From assembly GCA_031262335.1 (NCBI GenBank), contig JAISHX010000148.1:1-9564 (forward strand): a DNA stretch of 9,564 nucleotides. Reading direction: 5' to 3'. Below the pieces are notes generated by a model that was not told the origin of the DNA, made no database searches, and saw nothing but the letters and a program-made list of their open reading frames with translations. This DNA comes from Clostridiales bacterium. GTDB lineage: Bacteria > Bacillota > Clostridia > Lachnospirales > WRAX01. A program made the translations under genes and the position numbers. Positions 1-7,035 of this stretch are shown here, piece after piece; position 1 is the first letter of the stretch; each line of letters starts with the position of its first letter.

Positions 1-642
1 GTCACAACCGACAAAGTATATGAGGAAACGGATGATAATATTTGGGGTTATCGTGAAATTGACAGGTTGAATGGTTTTGAACCGTACAGCAATTCAAAAT
101 CGTGTTCTGAATTAGTGACCGCCAGTTATTACCGTTCATTTTTGAAATCAAAATGTATCAGCGTGTCAACAGCCCGCGCCGGAAACGTAATAGGCGGCGG
201 CGACACATCAAAAGACAGAATTATCCCTGACTGTGTGCGTGCGGCAGTAAACGGCGAAACTATAGTTTTGCGTAATCCAAACTCCGTGCGTCCGTATCAG
301 CACGTGCTTGAGCCGCTGTTCGCGTATTTATTGATTACATCAAGCGGCGTTTCCGACAATTTCAATGTCGGTCCAAATGACGACAGTTGCGTCACTACGG
401 GTGAACTTACTGACCTTTTTTGTAATGCTTGGGGAGGCGTAAGTTGGGAAAAAACCGCCGAAAAAGGTGTACGCGAAGCCGGATTTCTGAAACTGGATAA
501 TTCAAAAATTAAATCAGAACTGGATTTTTCTCCAAAATGGGATATAAAAACAGCGGTGCAAAAAACAGTCGAATGGGAAAAAGCGAATCTTGCGGGAATT
601 GATATTACCGAATCGCAGATAAAAGAGTATTTCAGACTGTGA
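1..642 (+). CDS. rfbG: CDP-glucose 4,6-dehydratase, C-terminal part (5' end outside window)
   Basis: The reading frame is open from base 1 to the TGA at 640-642 and gives 213 residues with no N-terminus, so the NAD-binding GxxGxxG region lies upstream of the window. Visible features are the VTTDK strand after the Rossmann core, the SDR catalytic YxxxK (YSNSK, Tyr codon at 85, Lys codon at 97), the ARAGNVIGGGD segment and the VRPYQHVLEPL motif. The last two, with the C-terminal W-x-P-W-type region, are typical of the RfbG/DdhB branch of extended SDRs, and full-length members have about 360 residues. The family converts CDP-D-glucose to CDP-4-keto-6-deoxy-D-glucose in the cytoplasm, the first committed step to CDP-3,6-dideoxyhexoses. 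The RfbH gene two positions downstream supports CDP rather than dTDP specificity. An ATG at 67 lies inside the conserved domain and is not the start. Confidence 0.93.
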   Translation, partial: VTTDKVYEETDDNIWGYREIDRLNGFEPYSNSKSCSELVTASYYRSFLKSKCISVSTARAGNVIGGGDTSKDRIIPDCVRAAVNGETIVLRNPNSVRPYQHVLEPLFAYLLITSSGVSDNFNVGPNDDSCVTTGELTDLFCNAWGGVSWEKTAEKGVREAGFLKLDNSKIKSELDFSPKWDIKTAVQKTVEWEKANLAGIDITESQIKEYFRL

Positions 643-728
643 CCGCAATCAGGAGTAATGACTAAATAGAAATAATTTATAAATATCATAGACCGCTTAG
701 ATTTTTATAAATTTGAAAGGCAGTTAAA

Positions 729-1262
729 ATGAATATAAACAAAACAATAATTGAAGGCGCATATATTATCGAACGCGCAATCGGCGGTGATGAACGCGGC
801 TATTTTTCACGTGTTGCCGATATAGCAGAACTGAAAAATGCGGGAATAAACGCGGACTTTGTTCAATACAATTTGTCGCGCAATACTGTAAAAGGAGTTC
901 TGAGAGGACTTCATTCCCAAGTAGCAGGATTTGCGGAAGATAAACTTATAACATGTACAAACGGCGAAATTTACGACGTTTGTGTTGACGTGCGTAAAGA
1001 TTCGCTAACTTATGGAAAATATGTAGGGCAAATTCTTTCCGAACAAAATGGGAAATCATTGTACATTCCGAAAGGGTGTGCACACGGATATATCACATTA
1101 ACTGATAACGCTCAGGCACTATATTTTTCTACACAAGTGTATGCACCGAATGTTGAAGTTGGATACAATTGGAAAGACCCGATGTTTTCGATAGACTGGC
1201 CTATAGAGCCGACAATAATTTCAAAAAAAGACGATTCTTGGACGTTTGTTTCAGAGCGATAA
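729..1262 (+). CDS. RmlC-type NDP-4-keto-sugar 3,5- (or 5-) epimerase
   Basis: This is a 177-residue single-domain cupin of the dTDP-4-dehydrorhamnose 3,5-epimerase (RmlC/RfbC) family, full length. The active-site set appears intact at the usual family positions: Arg59, His62 in RGLHSQ, Lys72, His119 in KGCAHGY, Tyr132 and Tyr138, with Asp168/169 as the likely partner of His62. The start at ATG 729 is supported by AAAGG at 716-720 with an 8-base spacer. The family removes and returns the proton at C5 (and often C3) of a 4-keto-6-deoxy sugar nucleotide. Because it sits between rfbG and rfbH rather than with rmlA/B/D, the substrate is more likely a CDP-4-keto sugar, as for the epimerase of the ascarylose pathway. 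Whether C3, C5 or both are inverted cannot be read from the sequence. Many annotations would name it rfbC, which would wrongly imply rhamnose synthesis here. Confidence 0.9.
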   Translation: MNINKTIIEGAYIIERAIGGDERGYFSRVADIAELKNAGINADFVQYNLSRNTVKGVLRGLHSQVAGFAEDKLITCTNGEIYDVCVDVRKDSLTYGKYVGQILSEQNGKSLYIPKGCAHGYITLTDNAQALYFSTQVYAPNVEVGYNWKDPMFSIDWPIEPTIISKKDDSWTFVSER

Positions 1263-1265
1263 TGC

Positions 1266-1270
1266 GGAGG
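1266..1270 (+). promoter_or_regulatory. ribosome binding site that sets the rfbH start
   Basis: GGAGG lies 3 bases after the stop of the epimerase gene and 5 bases before an in-frame TTG at 1276. The next ATG (1288) is 17 bases away and has no well-spaced site of its own. An earlier in-frame TTG at 1246 would overlap the epimerase gene by 17 bases and lacks a site. TTG 1276 is therefore the best start. Confidence 0.65.
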
Positions 1271-1275
1271 TTGCA

Positions 1276-2610
1276 TTGTTTGAGGATATGAACGAGCAGG
1301 ACGCTCGCAAAGCGATACTGTCAAATGTAAAAGAATACTTTGACAGATATGATACAAACGCGAAAAAATGGCATATGGGTGACCATATAAAATGTGCGGG
1401 CAGAGTCTATGACCATAATGAAATGGTCAACCTTGTAGACAGTGCGCTGAACTTTTGGCTGACCACCAAAGATTATGCAAATTTATTTGAAGATAAACTG
1501 AAAAAGTTTTTAAATATAAAACACGTCGGATTGGTTAATTCAGGCTCTTCCGCGAATCTTATAGCGGTTGCCGCTTTGACTGTGGAAGAACTCGGTGACA
1601 GACGAGTTAAGCGCGGTGACGAAGTTATTACAGTCGCGGCAGGTTTCTCAACAACAATCGCTCCGATTATTCAGTACGGCGCTGTGCCTGTATTCGTTGA
1701 CATAGAACTTGGAACATACAATATTGACGTTTCACGGCTTGAAGAGGCTTTGTCAGAAAAGACAAAAGCTGTATTTGTCGCACACACTCTCGGCAATCCG
1801 TTCAATTTGAAAGCGGTTAAAGAGTTTTGTGACAGTAACAATCTCTGGCTGATTGAAGATAATTGCGATGCTCTTGGCGCCTTGTACAACATGGACGGTG
1901 AGTATAAACGCACAGGTACTGTCGGTGACATAGGCACTTCCAGTTTCTATCCGGCTCACCATATAACAACCGGCGAAGGCGGAGCATTTTACACAAATAA
2001 TCCGAAATTGTACAAAATAATGGTATCGCTCCGTGATTGGGGGCGTGACTGCTGTTGCCCCGGCGGAACGGACAATTTCTGCGGGAAACGGTATTCCGGT
2101 CAATACGGGGAACTGCCGCAGGGATATGACCATAAGTATGTATATTCGCACTTCGGGTATAATCTTAAAATGACTGACATGCAGGCGGCAATCGGCGCGG
2201 CGCAAATGGATAAATTGGAAGATTTCATTGCCAAACGACGAAGCAATTTTGATTATTTGTATAAAAAACTGATTTTGGCGGAAGATAAACTTATTCTACC
2301 CAAATGGGAAGATAGTTCTGTGCCGAGCTGGTTCGGTTTTGTGATAACCGCAAGAAATGATGTTTTGAGAAACAGAATAGTACACGCGCTTGAAAGTAAT
2401 CATGTACAAACAAGAGTGCTATTTGCCGGCAATATTATAAAACATCCTTGCTTTGATTCTATGCGGCAGTTAAAAACAGGATATCGCGTAGTCGGCAGTC
2501 TTGAAAATACTGAAAAAACTATGGAAGAAACCTTTTGGATAGGTATTTTTCCGCTGATTGAAACACCTATGCTTGATTTTATGGCAGAGATTATTCTGAA
2601 CGCGATATGA
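1276..2610 (+). CDS. rfbH: CDP-4-keto-6-deoxy-D-glucose 3-dehydrase (E1), PLP/[2Fe-2S] enzyme
   Basis: This 444-residue protein, read from TTG 1276, is close to the roughly 437 residues of known E1 proteins. It has the fold-type I aminotransferase (DegT/DnrJ/EryC1) layout: the NSGSSAN phosphate-binding segment, the IEDNCDALG segment with the PLP-binding Asp, and SFYPAHHITTGEGG. In that last motif the Schiff-base lysine of aminotransferases is replaced by His228, the hallmark of E1. Cys197, Cys259, Cys261 and Cys269 form the C-x(n)-C-x-C-x7-C set of the [2Fe-2S] cluster. E1 uses PMP and electrons from a separate reductase (E3, DdhD) to remove the C3 hydroxyl of CDP-4-keto-6-deoxyglucose. No E3 gene is in this window. 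The gene follows the epimerase by 13 bases, so the two are probably translationally linked. Confidence 0.95.
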   Translation: MFEDMNEQDARKAILSNVKEYFDRYDTNAKKWHMGDHIKCAGRVYDHNEMVNLVDSALNFWLTTKDYANLFEDKLKKFLNIKHVGLVNSGSSANLIAVAALTVEELGDRRVKRGDEVITVAAGFSTTIAPIIQYGAVPVFVDIELGTYNIDVSRLEEALSEKTKAVFVAHTLGNPFNLKAVKEFCDSNNLWLIEDNCDALGALYNMDGEYKRTGTVGDIGTSSFYPAHHITTGEGGAFYTNNPKLYKIMVSLRDWGRDCCCPGGTDNFCGKRYSGQYGELPQGYDHKYVYSHFGYNLKMTDMQAAIGAAQMDKLEDFIAKRRSNFDYLYKKLILAEDKLILPKWEDSSVPSWFGFVITARNDVLRNRIVHALESNHVQTRVLFAGNIIKHPCFDSMRQLKTGYRVVGSLENTEKTMEETFWIGIFPLIETPMLDFMAEIILNAI

Positions 2611-2674
2611 AGAAGCGTGCGAGTTAAGTAATTTCAGAAATAAAAATAAAATCAAAGGGGCAAAGAGATTATTT

Positions 2675-2697
2675 AAAGTTCATTAAACTTTTATAAT
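2675..2697 (+). promoter_or_regulatory. possible weak internal promoter with inverted repeat
   Basis: The 108-base gap between rfbH and the Nudix gene holds a perfect 6-base inverted repeat (AAAGTT, 5-base loop, AACTTT) at 2675-2691, directly followed by TATAAT at 2692-2697. The TATAAT matches a -10 box and lies 21 bases before the TTG start. No convincing -35 box lies 16-18 bases upstream. The repeat could be an operator, a weak hairpin or chance in AT-rich DNA, and it is not a convincing terminator because only a short T run follows. Confidence 0.25.
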
Positions 2698-2707
2698 GTT
2701 ATTTGTT

Positions 2708-2712
2708 AGGGG
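2708..2712 (+). promoter_or_regulatory. ribosome binding site for the TTG start of the Nudix gene
   Basis: AGGGG lies 6 bases before TTG 2719. No ATG is available near the N-terminus, and this spacing supports TTG as the true start. Confidence 0.55.
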
Positions 2713-2718
2713 CTAAAA

Positions 2719-3213
2719 TTGACAGTATTAGAAGCAATACAAATAATTGACAGTCAAGTGCATGACAAGCGCAAAGGTTTGCCGGAAGAGCTGTTTCAAT
2801 TCATAAGTCGCACAACGCCGCTTGTAAATGTCGATTTGCTGATAAAAGACGGCAGCGGTAATACTCTTCTGGCTTGGCGTGACGACGAACACAGCGGCAC
2901 CGGTTGGCATGTACCTGGGGGCATTGTCCGCTTTCAGGAAACACTCGCAGACAGACTGCAAAAAACCGCGTTGCGTGAAATAGGGACAAAAGTTGATTTT
3001 GACCGAAATCCAATTCAGATTGAGGAATTGATTATCCCAAATAAAGATATTAGAGGACATCATATTTCATTCCTTTATAATTGCAGACTTCCGGTCGAAT
3101 TTATTGTTTCCAACGCAGGTAAAACAGAAAAAGACGAAGGTTTTTTGAAGTGGCACAAAGAATGCCCGACTGATTTGTTGGAAATACACAAAATGTATAA
3201 AAAATATTTATAA
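2719..3213 (+). CDS. Nudix hydrolase, GDP-mannose mannosyl hydrolase (Gmm/WcaH)-like
   Basis: This 164-residue Nudix domain resembles GDP-mannose mannosyl hydrolases. The TPLVNVDLLI strand and GWHVPGG entry (about residues 33-68) match that group. The Nudix box starts at Gly68 and keeps Glu74, but positions 82-89 read KTALREIG rather than the canonical REUxEExG. A box with missing glutamates is a known trait of the GDP-mannose mannosyl hydrolase branch, which cleaves at the sugar carbon rather than the pyrophosphate. A His-His pair at 114-115 could supply the catalytic base of that branch. It probably hydrolyses a sugar nucleotide for turnover or quality control. Since neighbours make CDP-sugars, a substrate other than GDP-mannose is possible, but this is inference. 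A partial copy of its 3' end occurs at 4691-4726. Confidence 0.8.
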   Translation: MTVLEAIQIIDSQVHDKRKGLPEELFQFISRTTPLVNVDLLIKDGSGNTLLAWRDDEHSGTGWHVPGGIVRFQETLADRLQKTALREIGTKVDFDRNPIQIEELIIPNKDIRGHHISFLYNCRLPVEFIVSNAGKTEKDEGFLKWHKECPTDLLEIHKMYKKYL

Positions 3214-4690
3214 ATTTATTATTTTGGAGTTATTTATGAATTATATTTATTCTGTTTATCAGGCGATAGAAGATGAAAATTACCCGTTCGCAGGGAACAT
3301 TTTAGAGAAAAATAAACAGAATGCAGACAAATTGGAATATATTAAAGCAAAATCTGAATATGCAATTAGTTCCGGTCAGTTGGAACTCGCGCAGGAAACA
3401 CTTGATGTCGGGTTAAAAATGTTTCCTGATGATTTTGACCTTTTATGCAATTATGCGTTTTTATATGAAAATAAAAGATTTTTATGTGACGCCTTCATAA
3501 CGTACAAAAAAGCTCGTGAAGCGGCAACAGAATTGGAACTTAAAAAACAAGTAGATATAATTTTGGATAAATTGAGAGTAGACGCGTTAAGACCTCTAAA
3601 TGAAAAAGGACGCTGGTACGACGACGACTTCCGCCCTCCGGCAACAATTTCATGCATACCGTCTTCACCTTATTACATTGTTTGCCCCGCATGGACTAGT
3701 AAGTCCGCAGGTGTACGAGCTATGCACTTTCTGTGCAACATATTAAATAATTTAGGCTGGGAAGCATATGTGACAGATACACCGTCACCAAAACTAAATA
3801 CGCCTTTACTTACACCGGAAATAATCCAACGCCATAAAAAAACGGGACGTTTTCCGATTGCTGTGTATAATGAAAGTTTTACAGGATCTAACTCTAATCC
3901 CTATGACGCGCCTGTGGTTGTTCGTTGGCTTTTGTTCCACCCAAAAAAAGGTGAAGGATGGGCACCTTACACTGGGGATGAGTTATTATTCCACTGGGTT
4001 GATACGTATAAAATTAAGGATACAGATTCGGAACCGTTGATATTTGATAATATGGAACATGATATTTTTTATTATGATGCTTTGACCGATAAAAATCGAA
4101 ACGGATATTGTATATACGCATATAAATATTTGCTTGAAAATGATGAAAATGATATAGAAAAAACTGTATTTGAGAATGGAACTTTTTTAGGTCAAAAAAT
4201 CAATATGACAAAAGCACAATTATCAGATATATTGAGGAAATCTAAATTTTTAATATGTTATGAAATTTCCGCAATTTGCGAAGAAGCAGCTTTGTGTGGT
4301 TGCCCTACGTTCTTGATAAAATCGGATTATCTTGAAAGTGCAATATCTAATATGTTTGAAGATAATATGTATAAATCATACATATTGGGAATAATTGATG
4401 AATCTGAGGTTAAAAATATATCTGACACAAATTTTGATTTTAGAATGTTTGAAAGTCAAATGAAAGATTGGTATAAGAAGAAATATAAAAGTGTTGGTCG
4501 GTTTATAGAAAAAACTCAAGATGCGATAATAGATTTTATAAAGCAATAATATTGTATAAATAAGTAGGCAGGTAATAGATGAACAAAGCGATTCTTTCAG
4601 GAGCGACAGGGTTTGTAGATACGCACCTCTGTCAGGAACTTATTAAAAACGGTGTTTCTGTATATGCACTTTGCAGAAAAGACAGTCCTA
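3178..4690 (+). repeat. tandem duplication, copy A (about 1.5 kb)
   Basis: This is the first copy of a direct tandem repeat. It holds the last 11 codons of the Nudix gene, the first TPR-glycosyltransferase and the first 37 codons of the SDR gene. Matching points are 3178/4691, 3236/4749 and 4579/6079. The offset is 1513 bases on the left and 1500 on the right because copy B lost, or copy A gained, 12 bases in the glycosyltransferase. The first 90 or so bases are almost identical between copies, and divergence is greater inside the genes. Confidence 0.93.
3236..4549 (+). CDS. TPR-containing GT-B-like glycosyltransferase, copy A
   Basis: The protein has 437 residues. ATG 3236 is chosen because GGAG at 3226-3229 lies 6 bases upstream; an in-frame TTG at 3224 overlaps that site. 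Residues about 35-102 look like two TPR units (an AKSEYAISSGQLELA-type helix pair, then LLCNYAFLYENK and YKKAREAA). From about residue 145 a Rossmann-like strand (YYIVCPAW) leads to SAGVRAMHFLCNILNNLG, which resembles the N-terminal domain of GT4-type glycosyltransferases. Near 342-358, YEISAICEEAALCGCPTFL resembles the donor-binding helix of the GT-B C-terminal domain. No signal peptide or membrane segment is visible, so it is probably cytoplasmic. The likely role is transfer of a sugar, perhaps the dideoxy sugar of this cluster, to a lipid-linked or polymer acceptor. It is the first of two paralogues about 82% identical by eye. The family assignment rests on these motifs only. Confidence 0.8.
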   Translation: MNYIYSVYQAIEDENYPFAGNILEKNKQNADKLEYIKAKSEYAISSGQLELAQETLDVGLKMFPDDFDLLCNYAFLYENKRFLCDAFITYKKAREAATELELKKQVDIILDKLRVDALRPLNEKGRWYDDDFRPPATISCIPSSPYYIVCPAWTSKSAGVRAMHFLCNILNNLGWEAYVTDTPSPKLNTPLLTPEIIQRHKKTGRFPIAVYNESFTGSNSNPYDAPVVVRWLLFHPKKGEGWAPYTGDELLFHWVDTYKIKDTDSEPLIFDNMEHDIFYYDALTDKNRNGYCIYAYKYLLENDENDIEKTVFENGTFLGQKINMTKAQLSDILRKSKFLICYEISAICEEAALCGCPTFLIKSDYLESAISNMFEDNMYKSYILGIIDESEVKNISDTNFDFRMFESQMKDWYKKKYKSVGRFIEKTQDAIIDFIKQ

Positions 4691-4713
4691 TTAGAAGTAC
4701 ACAAAATGTATAA
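4579..4713 (+). pseudogene. truncated 5' copy of the SDR gene (duplication scar), chimeric 44-codon ORF
   Basis: The first 37 codons duplicate the start of the SDR gene at 6079, including its upstream TAGGCAGGT site. The similarity stops at 4690, and the frame runs 7 codons into the duplicated Nudix tail read out of frame, ending at TAA 4711-4713. The peptide would hold only the first beta-alpha unit of a Rossmann fold. Its dinucleotide-binding motif reads GATGFVD where the downstream copy has GATGFVG, so the third glycine is lost. Other differences include Ile to Leu and Asn to Asp. It is almost certainly non-functional as an enzyme, although its ribosome binding site is retained and it may be translated. 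Confidence 0.85.
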
Positions 4714-4726
4714 AAAATATTTATAA
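4691..4726 (+). pseudogene. remnant of the Nudix gene 3' end (duplication scar)
   Basis: Eleven codons plus a stop, encoding LEVHKMYKKYL, repeat the end of the Nudix protein (LEIHKMYKKYL). They join directly to the truncated SDR copy at 4690 and overlap its chimeric frame by 23 bases. This remnant shows that the duplicated unit began inside the Nudix gene. Confidence 0.85.
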
Positions 4727-4748
4727 ATTTATTATTTTGGAGTTATTT

Positions 4749-6050
4749 ATGAATTATATTTATTCTGTTTATCAGGCAATAGAAGATGAAAATTACTCGT
4801 ACGCACGGATTATTTTAGAGAAAAACAAACACAATGCAGACAAATTGGAATATATTAAAGCAAAATCCGTATATGCAATTCGTTCCGGTCAGTCGGCACT
4901 CGCGCATCAGACACTTGATGTCGGGTTAAAACTGTTTCCTGATGATTGTGACCTTTTATGCAATTACGCGTTTTTATATGAAAATAAAGGAATTTTACGC
5001 GACGCTTTGAAAATGTACAAAAAAGCTCGTGAAGTGGCGACAGAGTTGGAACTTAAAAAACAAATAGACATAGCTTTGGATAAATTGAGAGCAGACGCCT
5101 TAAGACCTCTCAATGAAAAAGGACACTGGGACGGTGACGACTTCCGCCCTCCGGCAGCAATTTCACACATACCATGTTCGCCTTACTACATTGTTTGCCC
5201 CGAATGGACCAATAAATCTGCAGGTACACGCGCTATGCACTATCTGTGTAACATATTAAATAATTTAGGTTGGGAAGCATATGTGACAGATACACCGTCA
5301 CCAAAACTAAAAACACCTTTACTTACACCGGAAATAATCAAACGTCATAAAGAAACGGGACGTTTTCCGATTGCTGTGCATAATGAAAATTTTCTGTATT
5401 ATAACTCTAACCCCTATGACGCGCCTGTAGTTGTTCGTTGGCTTTTGTTCCATCTAAAAAAAGGTGAAGGATGGGCACCTTACAGTGGGGATGAGTTATT
5501 ATTCCACTGGATTGATATGTTTAAAATCAAGGATAAAGATTCGGAACCGTTGATATTTGATCATATTGAACATGATATTTTTTATTATGATGCTTTGACC
5601 GATAAAAATCGAAACGGATATTGTATATACGCCAAAAAATATTTACTTCAAAATGGTAATCATATCGAGAAAACTGTATTGGAGAATGGAATTTTTTTAG
5701 GTCAAGATACTAACCTGACAAAAACACAATTGGCAGATATATTTAGGAAATCTAAATTTTTAATATGTTATGAAATTTCTGCAATTTGCGGAGAAGCAGC
5801 TTTGTGCGGTTGCCCTACATTTTTGATAAAATCAGATTATCTTGAAAGTACTATGCCTAATACTCATACATATAAACCGCCCATAATAGGAATAATTGAT
5901 GAATCTGAGGTTAAAAATATATCTGACACAAATTTTGATGTTAGAATGTTTGAAAGTCAAACGAAAGATTTTTATAAGACGAAATATAGAAGTATCGGTC
6001 GGTTTATAGAAAAAACTCAAAATGCGATAATAGATTTTATAAAACAATAA
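4749..6050 (+). CDS. TPR-containing GT-B-like glycosyltransferase, copy B
   Basis: The 433-residue paralogue of the gene at 3236 has the same start context (GGAG, 6-base spacer, ATG) and the same layout: TPR pair at about 35-102, GT-B N-terminal segment from about 145, and the CYEISAICGEAALCGCP helix in the C-terminal half. It differs from copy A at roughly 80 positions by eye. Differences cluster near residues 16-21, 80-90, 126-160, 210-218 and in a C-terminal segment around 368-383. Four codons are missing, one near residue 303 and three near 375. The frame is open and the core motifs are kept, so both copies have probably been under selection. The second copy may serve a different acceptor or linkage, or be redundant. 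It ends 28 bases before the SDR gene. Confidence 0.8.
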   Translation: MNYIYSVYQAIEDENYSYARIILEKNKHNADKLEYIKAKSVYAIRSGQSALAHQTLDVGLKLFPDDCDLLCNYAFLYENKGILRDALKMYKKAREVATELELKKQIDIALDKLRADALRPLNEKGHWDGDDFRPPAAISHIPCSPYYIVCPEWTNKSAGTRAMHYLCNILNNLGWEAYVTDTPSPKLKTPLLTPEIIKRHKETGRFPIAVHNENFLYYNSNPYDAPVVVRWLLFHLKKGEGWAPYSGDELLFHWIDMFKIKDKDSEPLIFDHIEHDIFYYDALTDKNRNGYCIYAKKYLLQNGNHIEKTVLENGIFLGQDTNLTKTQLADIFRKSKFLICYEISAICGEAALCGCPTFLIKSDYLESTMPNTHTYKPPIIGIIDESEVKNISDTNFDVRMFESQTKDFYKTKYRSIGRFIEKTQNAIIDFIKQ

Positions 6051-6078
6051 TACTGTATAATAAGTAGGCAGGTATTAG

Positions 6079-6984
6079 ATGAATAAAGCGATTATTTCAG
6101 GAGCGACAGGGTTTGTAGGTACGCACCTTTGTCAGGAACTTATTAAAAACGGTGTTTCTGTGTATGCACTTTGCAGAAAAAACAGTCCTAACATACATCG
6201 TTTGCCAAAAGAAACTCATATTGTTGAATGTTCAATGAATGATTATGCAAATCTTAATTTTGATTTTGAGAAAGCTGATGTTTTTTATCATCTCGCTTGG
6301 GAAGGCGCAACCGGAAAAGAAAGGGCGAATGAAACAATCCAGTCAGAAAACGCACGGAACACTCTTGAGGCAGTATCAACCGCCAAAAGAATTGGCTGTA
6401 AGAAATTAGTTGCTGTTGGTACTGTTTATGAAAATTTTTATGAACAAGTAATTTCCAGAGATAATTTTAATTCAGCCGACTTTTATATTTTAAGCAAAGT
6501 TTACGCACACCGCATGGCAGAAAAATTAGCCTCAAAAATAGGTATAGATTTCTTATGGTGTACATTTTTTCATCCAATCGGCAAATATAATAATTTAAAT
6601 CAAATGATGGCATATGCCGTAAAAGGAATGTTGGACGGAAACTCGCCGTCGTTTGGTTCGGCTGAACAACCTTATGATATTACCGCTGTGTAAAATATTA
6701 CTCTTGGATTGTATCTTGCAGGTAAAAACAATGTTTCACGCAAAGAGTATTATATCGGCGGCGGAAACCCTAAAATAATGAAAGATTATCTGTATGAAGC
6801 AAGAAACGTCTTGGGCGTAGATACAAAATTGCTGATAGGTGAACGTCCTGACGATGGTTTGAGATTCAACTTTGATTGGTACGACATTTCGGCATTTGCT
6901 GCCGAAACAGGTTATAAGCCATATGTTTCGTTTCCGCAGGCTGTTAAAAATTTATCAGAATGGGTTAGTTCCATGCAGGCTTAA
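6079..6984 (+). pseudogene. NAD(P)-dependent SDR sugar reductase/epimerase, interrupted by in-frame TAA at codon 205
   Basis: An extended SDR gene with 301 amino-acid positions if the internal stop is ignored. Residues 9-15 are the dinucleotide-binding GATGFVG, Thr115 sits in the AVGTVYE strand, and Tyr136-x3-Lys140 (YILSK) is the catalytic pair. The frame stops at TAA 6691-6693, just after YDITAV, then continues in the same frame for 96 codons of good family-like sequence (LGLYLAGK, YYIGGGNPK, a C-terminal GYKP segment) to TAA 6982-6984. No frameshift is involved, only one stop codon. The 204-residue product would keep the cofactor and catalytic residues but lose most of the substrate-binding domain. 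A restart at TTG 6709 has no good ribosome site. In context it probably reduces the keto group of the branched or dideoxy CDP-sugar, as YerF or related reductases do. A sequencing error is possible. Confidence 0.82.
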
Positions 6985-7020
6985 ACATTGCATCGTCAAA
7001 AAAGACTATATTTTGTATGA

Positions 7021-7026
7021 AAGGGG
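7021..7026 (+). promoter_or_regulatory. ribosome binding site for the TTG start of the ThDP enzyme
   Basis: AAGGGG lies 9 bases before TTG 7036. The frame is closed by TGA at 7018-7020 just upstream, and the next in-frame ATG is 21 codons further in, beyond conserved N-terminal sequence. TTG is therefore the likely start. Confidence 0.6.
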
Positions 7027-7035
7027 ATTTATAAA

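Larger units (their letters stand above)
4691..6190 (+). repeat. tandem duplication, copy B (about 1.5 kb)
   Basis: This second copy of the direct repeat starts in the Nudix tail remnant, contains the second TPR-glycosyltransferase, and ends inside the SDR gene, which continues into unique sequence after 6190. Both end points fall within coding sequence (Nudix codon 154, SDR codon 37/38), and no insertion-sequence ends or long homology are visible at the join. Confidence 0.93.

Noticed and set aside
651..669. AGGAG followed by a three-codon ORF (ATG ACT AAA TAG) after rfbG
   Set aside because: The spacer to the ATG is only 2 bases and the ORF is trivial; it may be chance or the relic of a lost gene, with no further support in the gap at 643-728.
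297..689. Long minus-strand frame of 130 codons opposite rfbG
   Set aside because: It lies antisense to a conserved domain, has no family-like sequence, and is a shadow of the coding frame.
675..714. Repeated TTTATAAAT-like strings before the epimerase gene, also near 3207 and 7028
   Set aside because: Short AT-rich strings are expected in this composition. The 3207 one lies at the end of the Nudix gene, and no matching -35 boxes were seen.
1753..2205. Minus-strand frame of 150 codons opposite rfbH
   Set aside because: It is opposite the PLP and Fe-S motifs of a well-supported gene; no ribosome site or recognisable domain.
4690..4691. Insertion-sequence or site-specific recombination as the cause of the duplication join
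   Set aside because: No terminal inverted repeats, target-site duplications or transposase fragments are visible, and the join passes directly between two coding fragments.
6691..6693. Recoded stop codon (selenocysteine or pyrrolysine) in the SDR gene
   Set aside because: Those use TGA and TAG. The codon here is TAA, which also ends several intact genes in this window.
6709..6984. Separate 91-codon gene starting at TTG 6709
   Set aside because: It is the in-frame continuation of the SDR gene after the internal TAA and has no suitable ribosome site, so it is treated as the 3' part of a broken gene.
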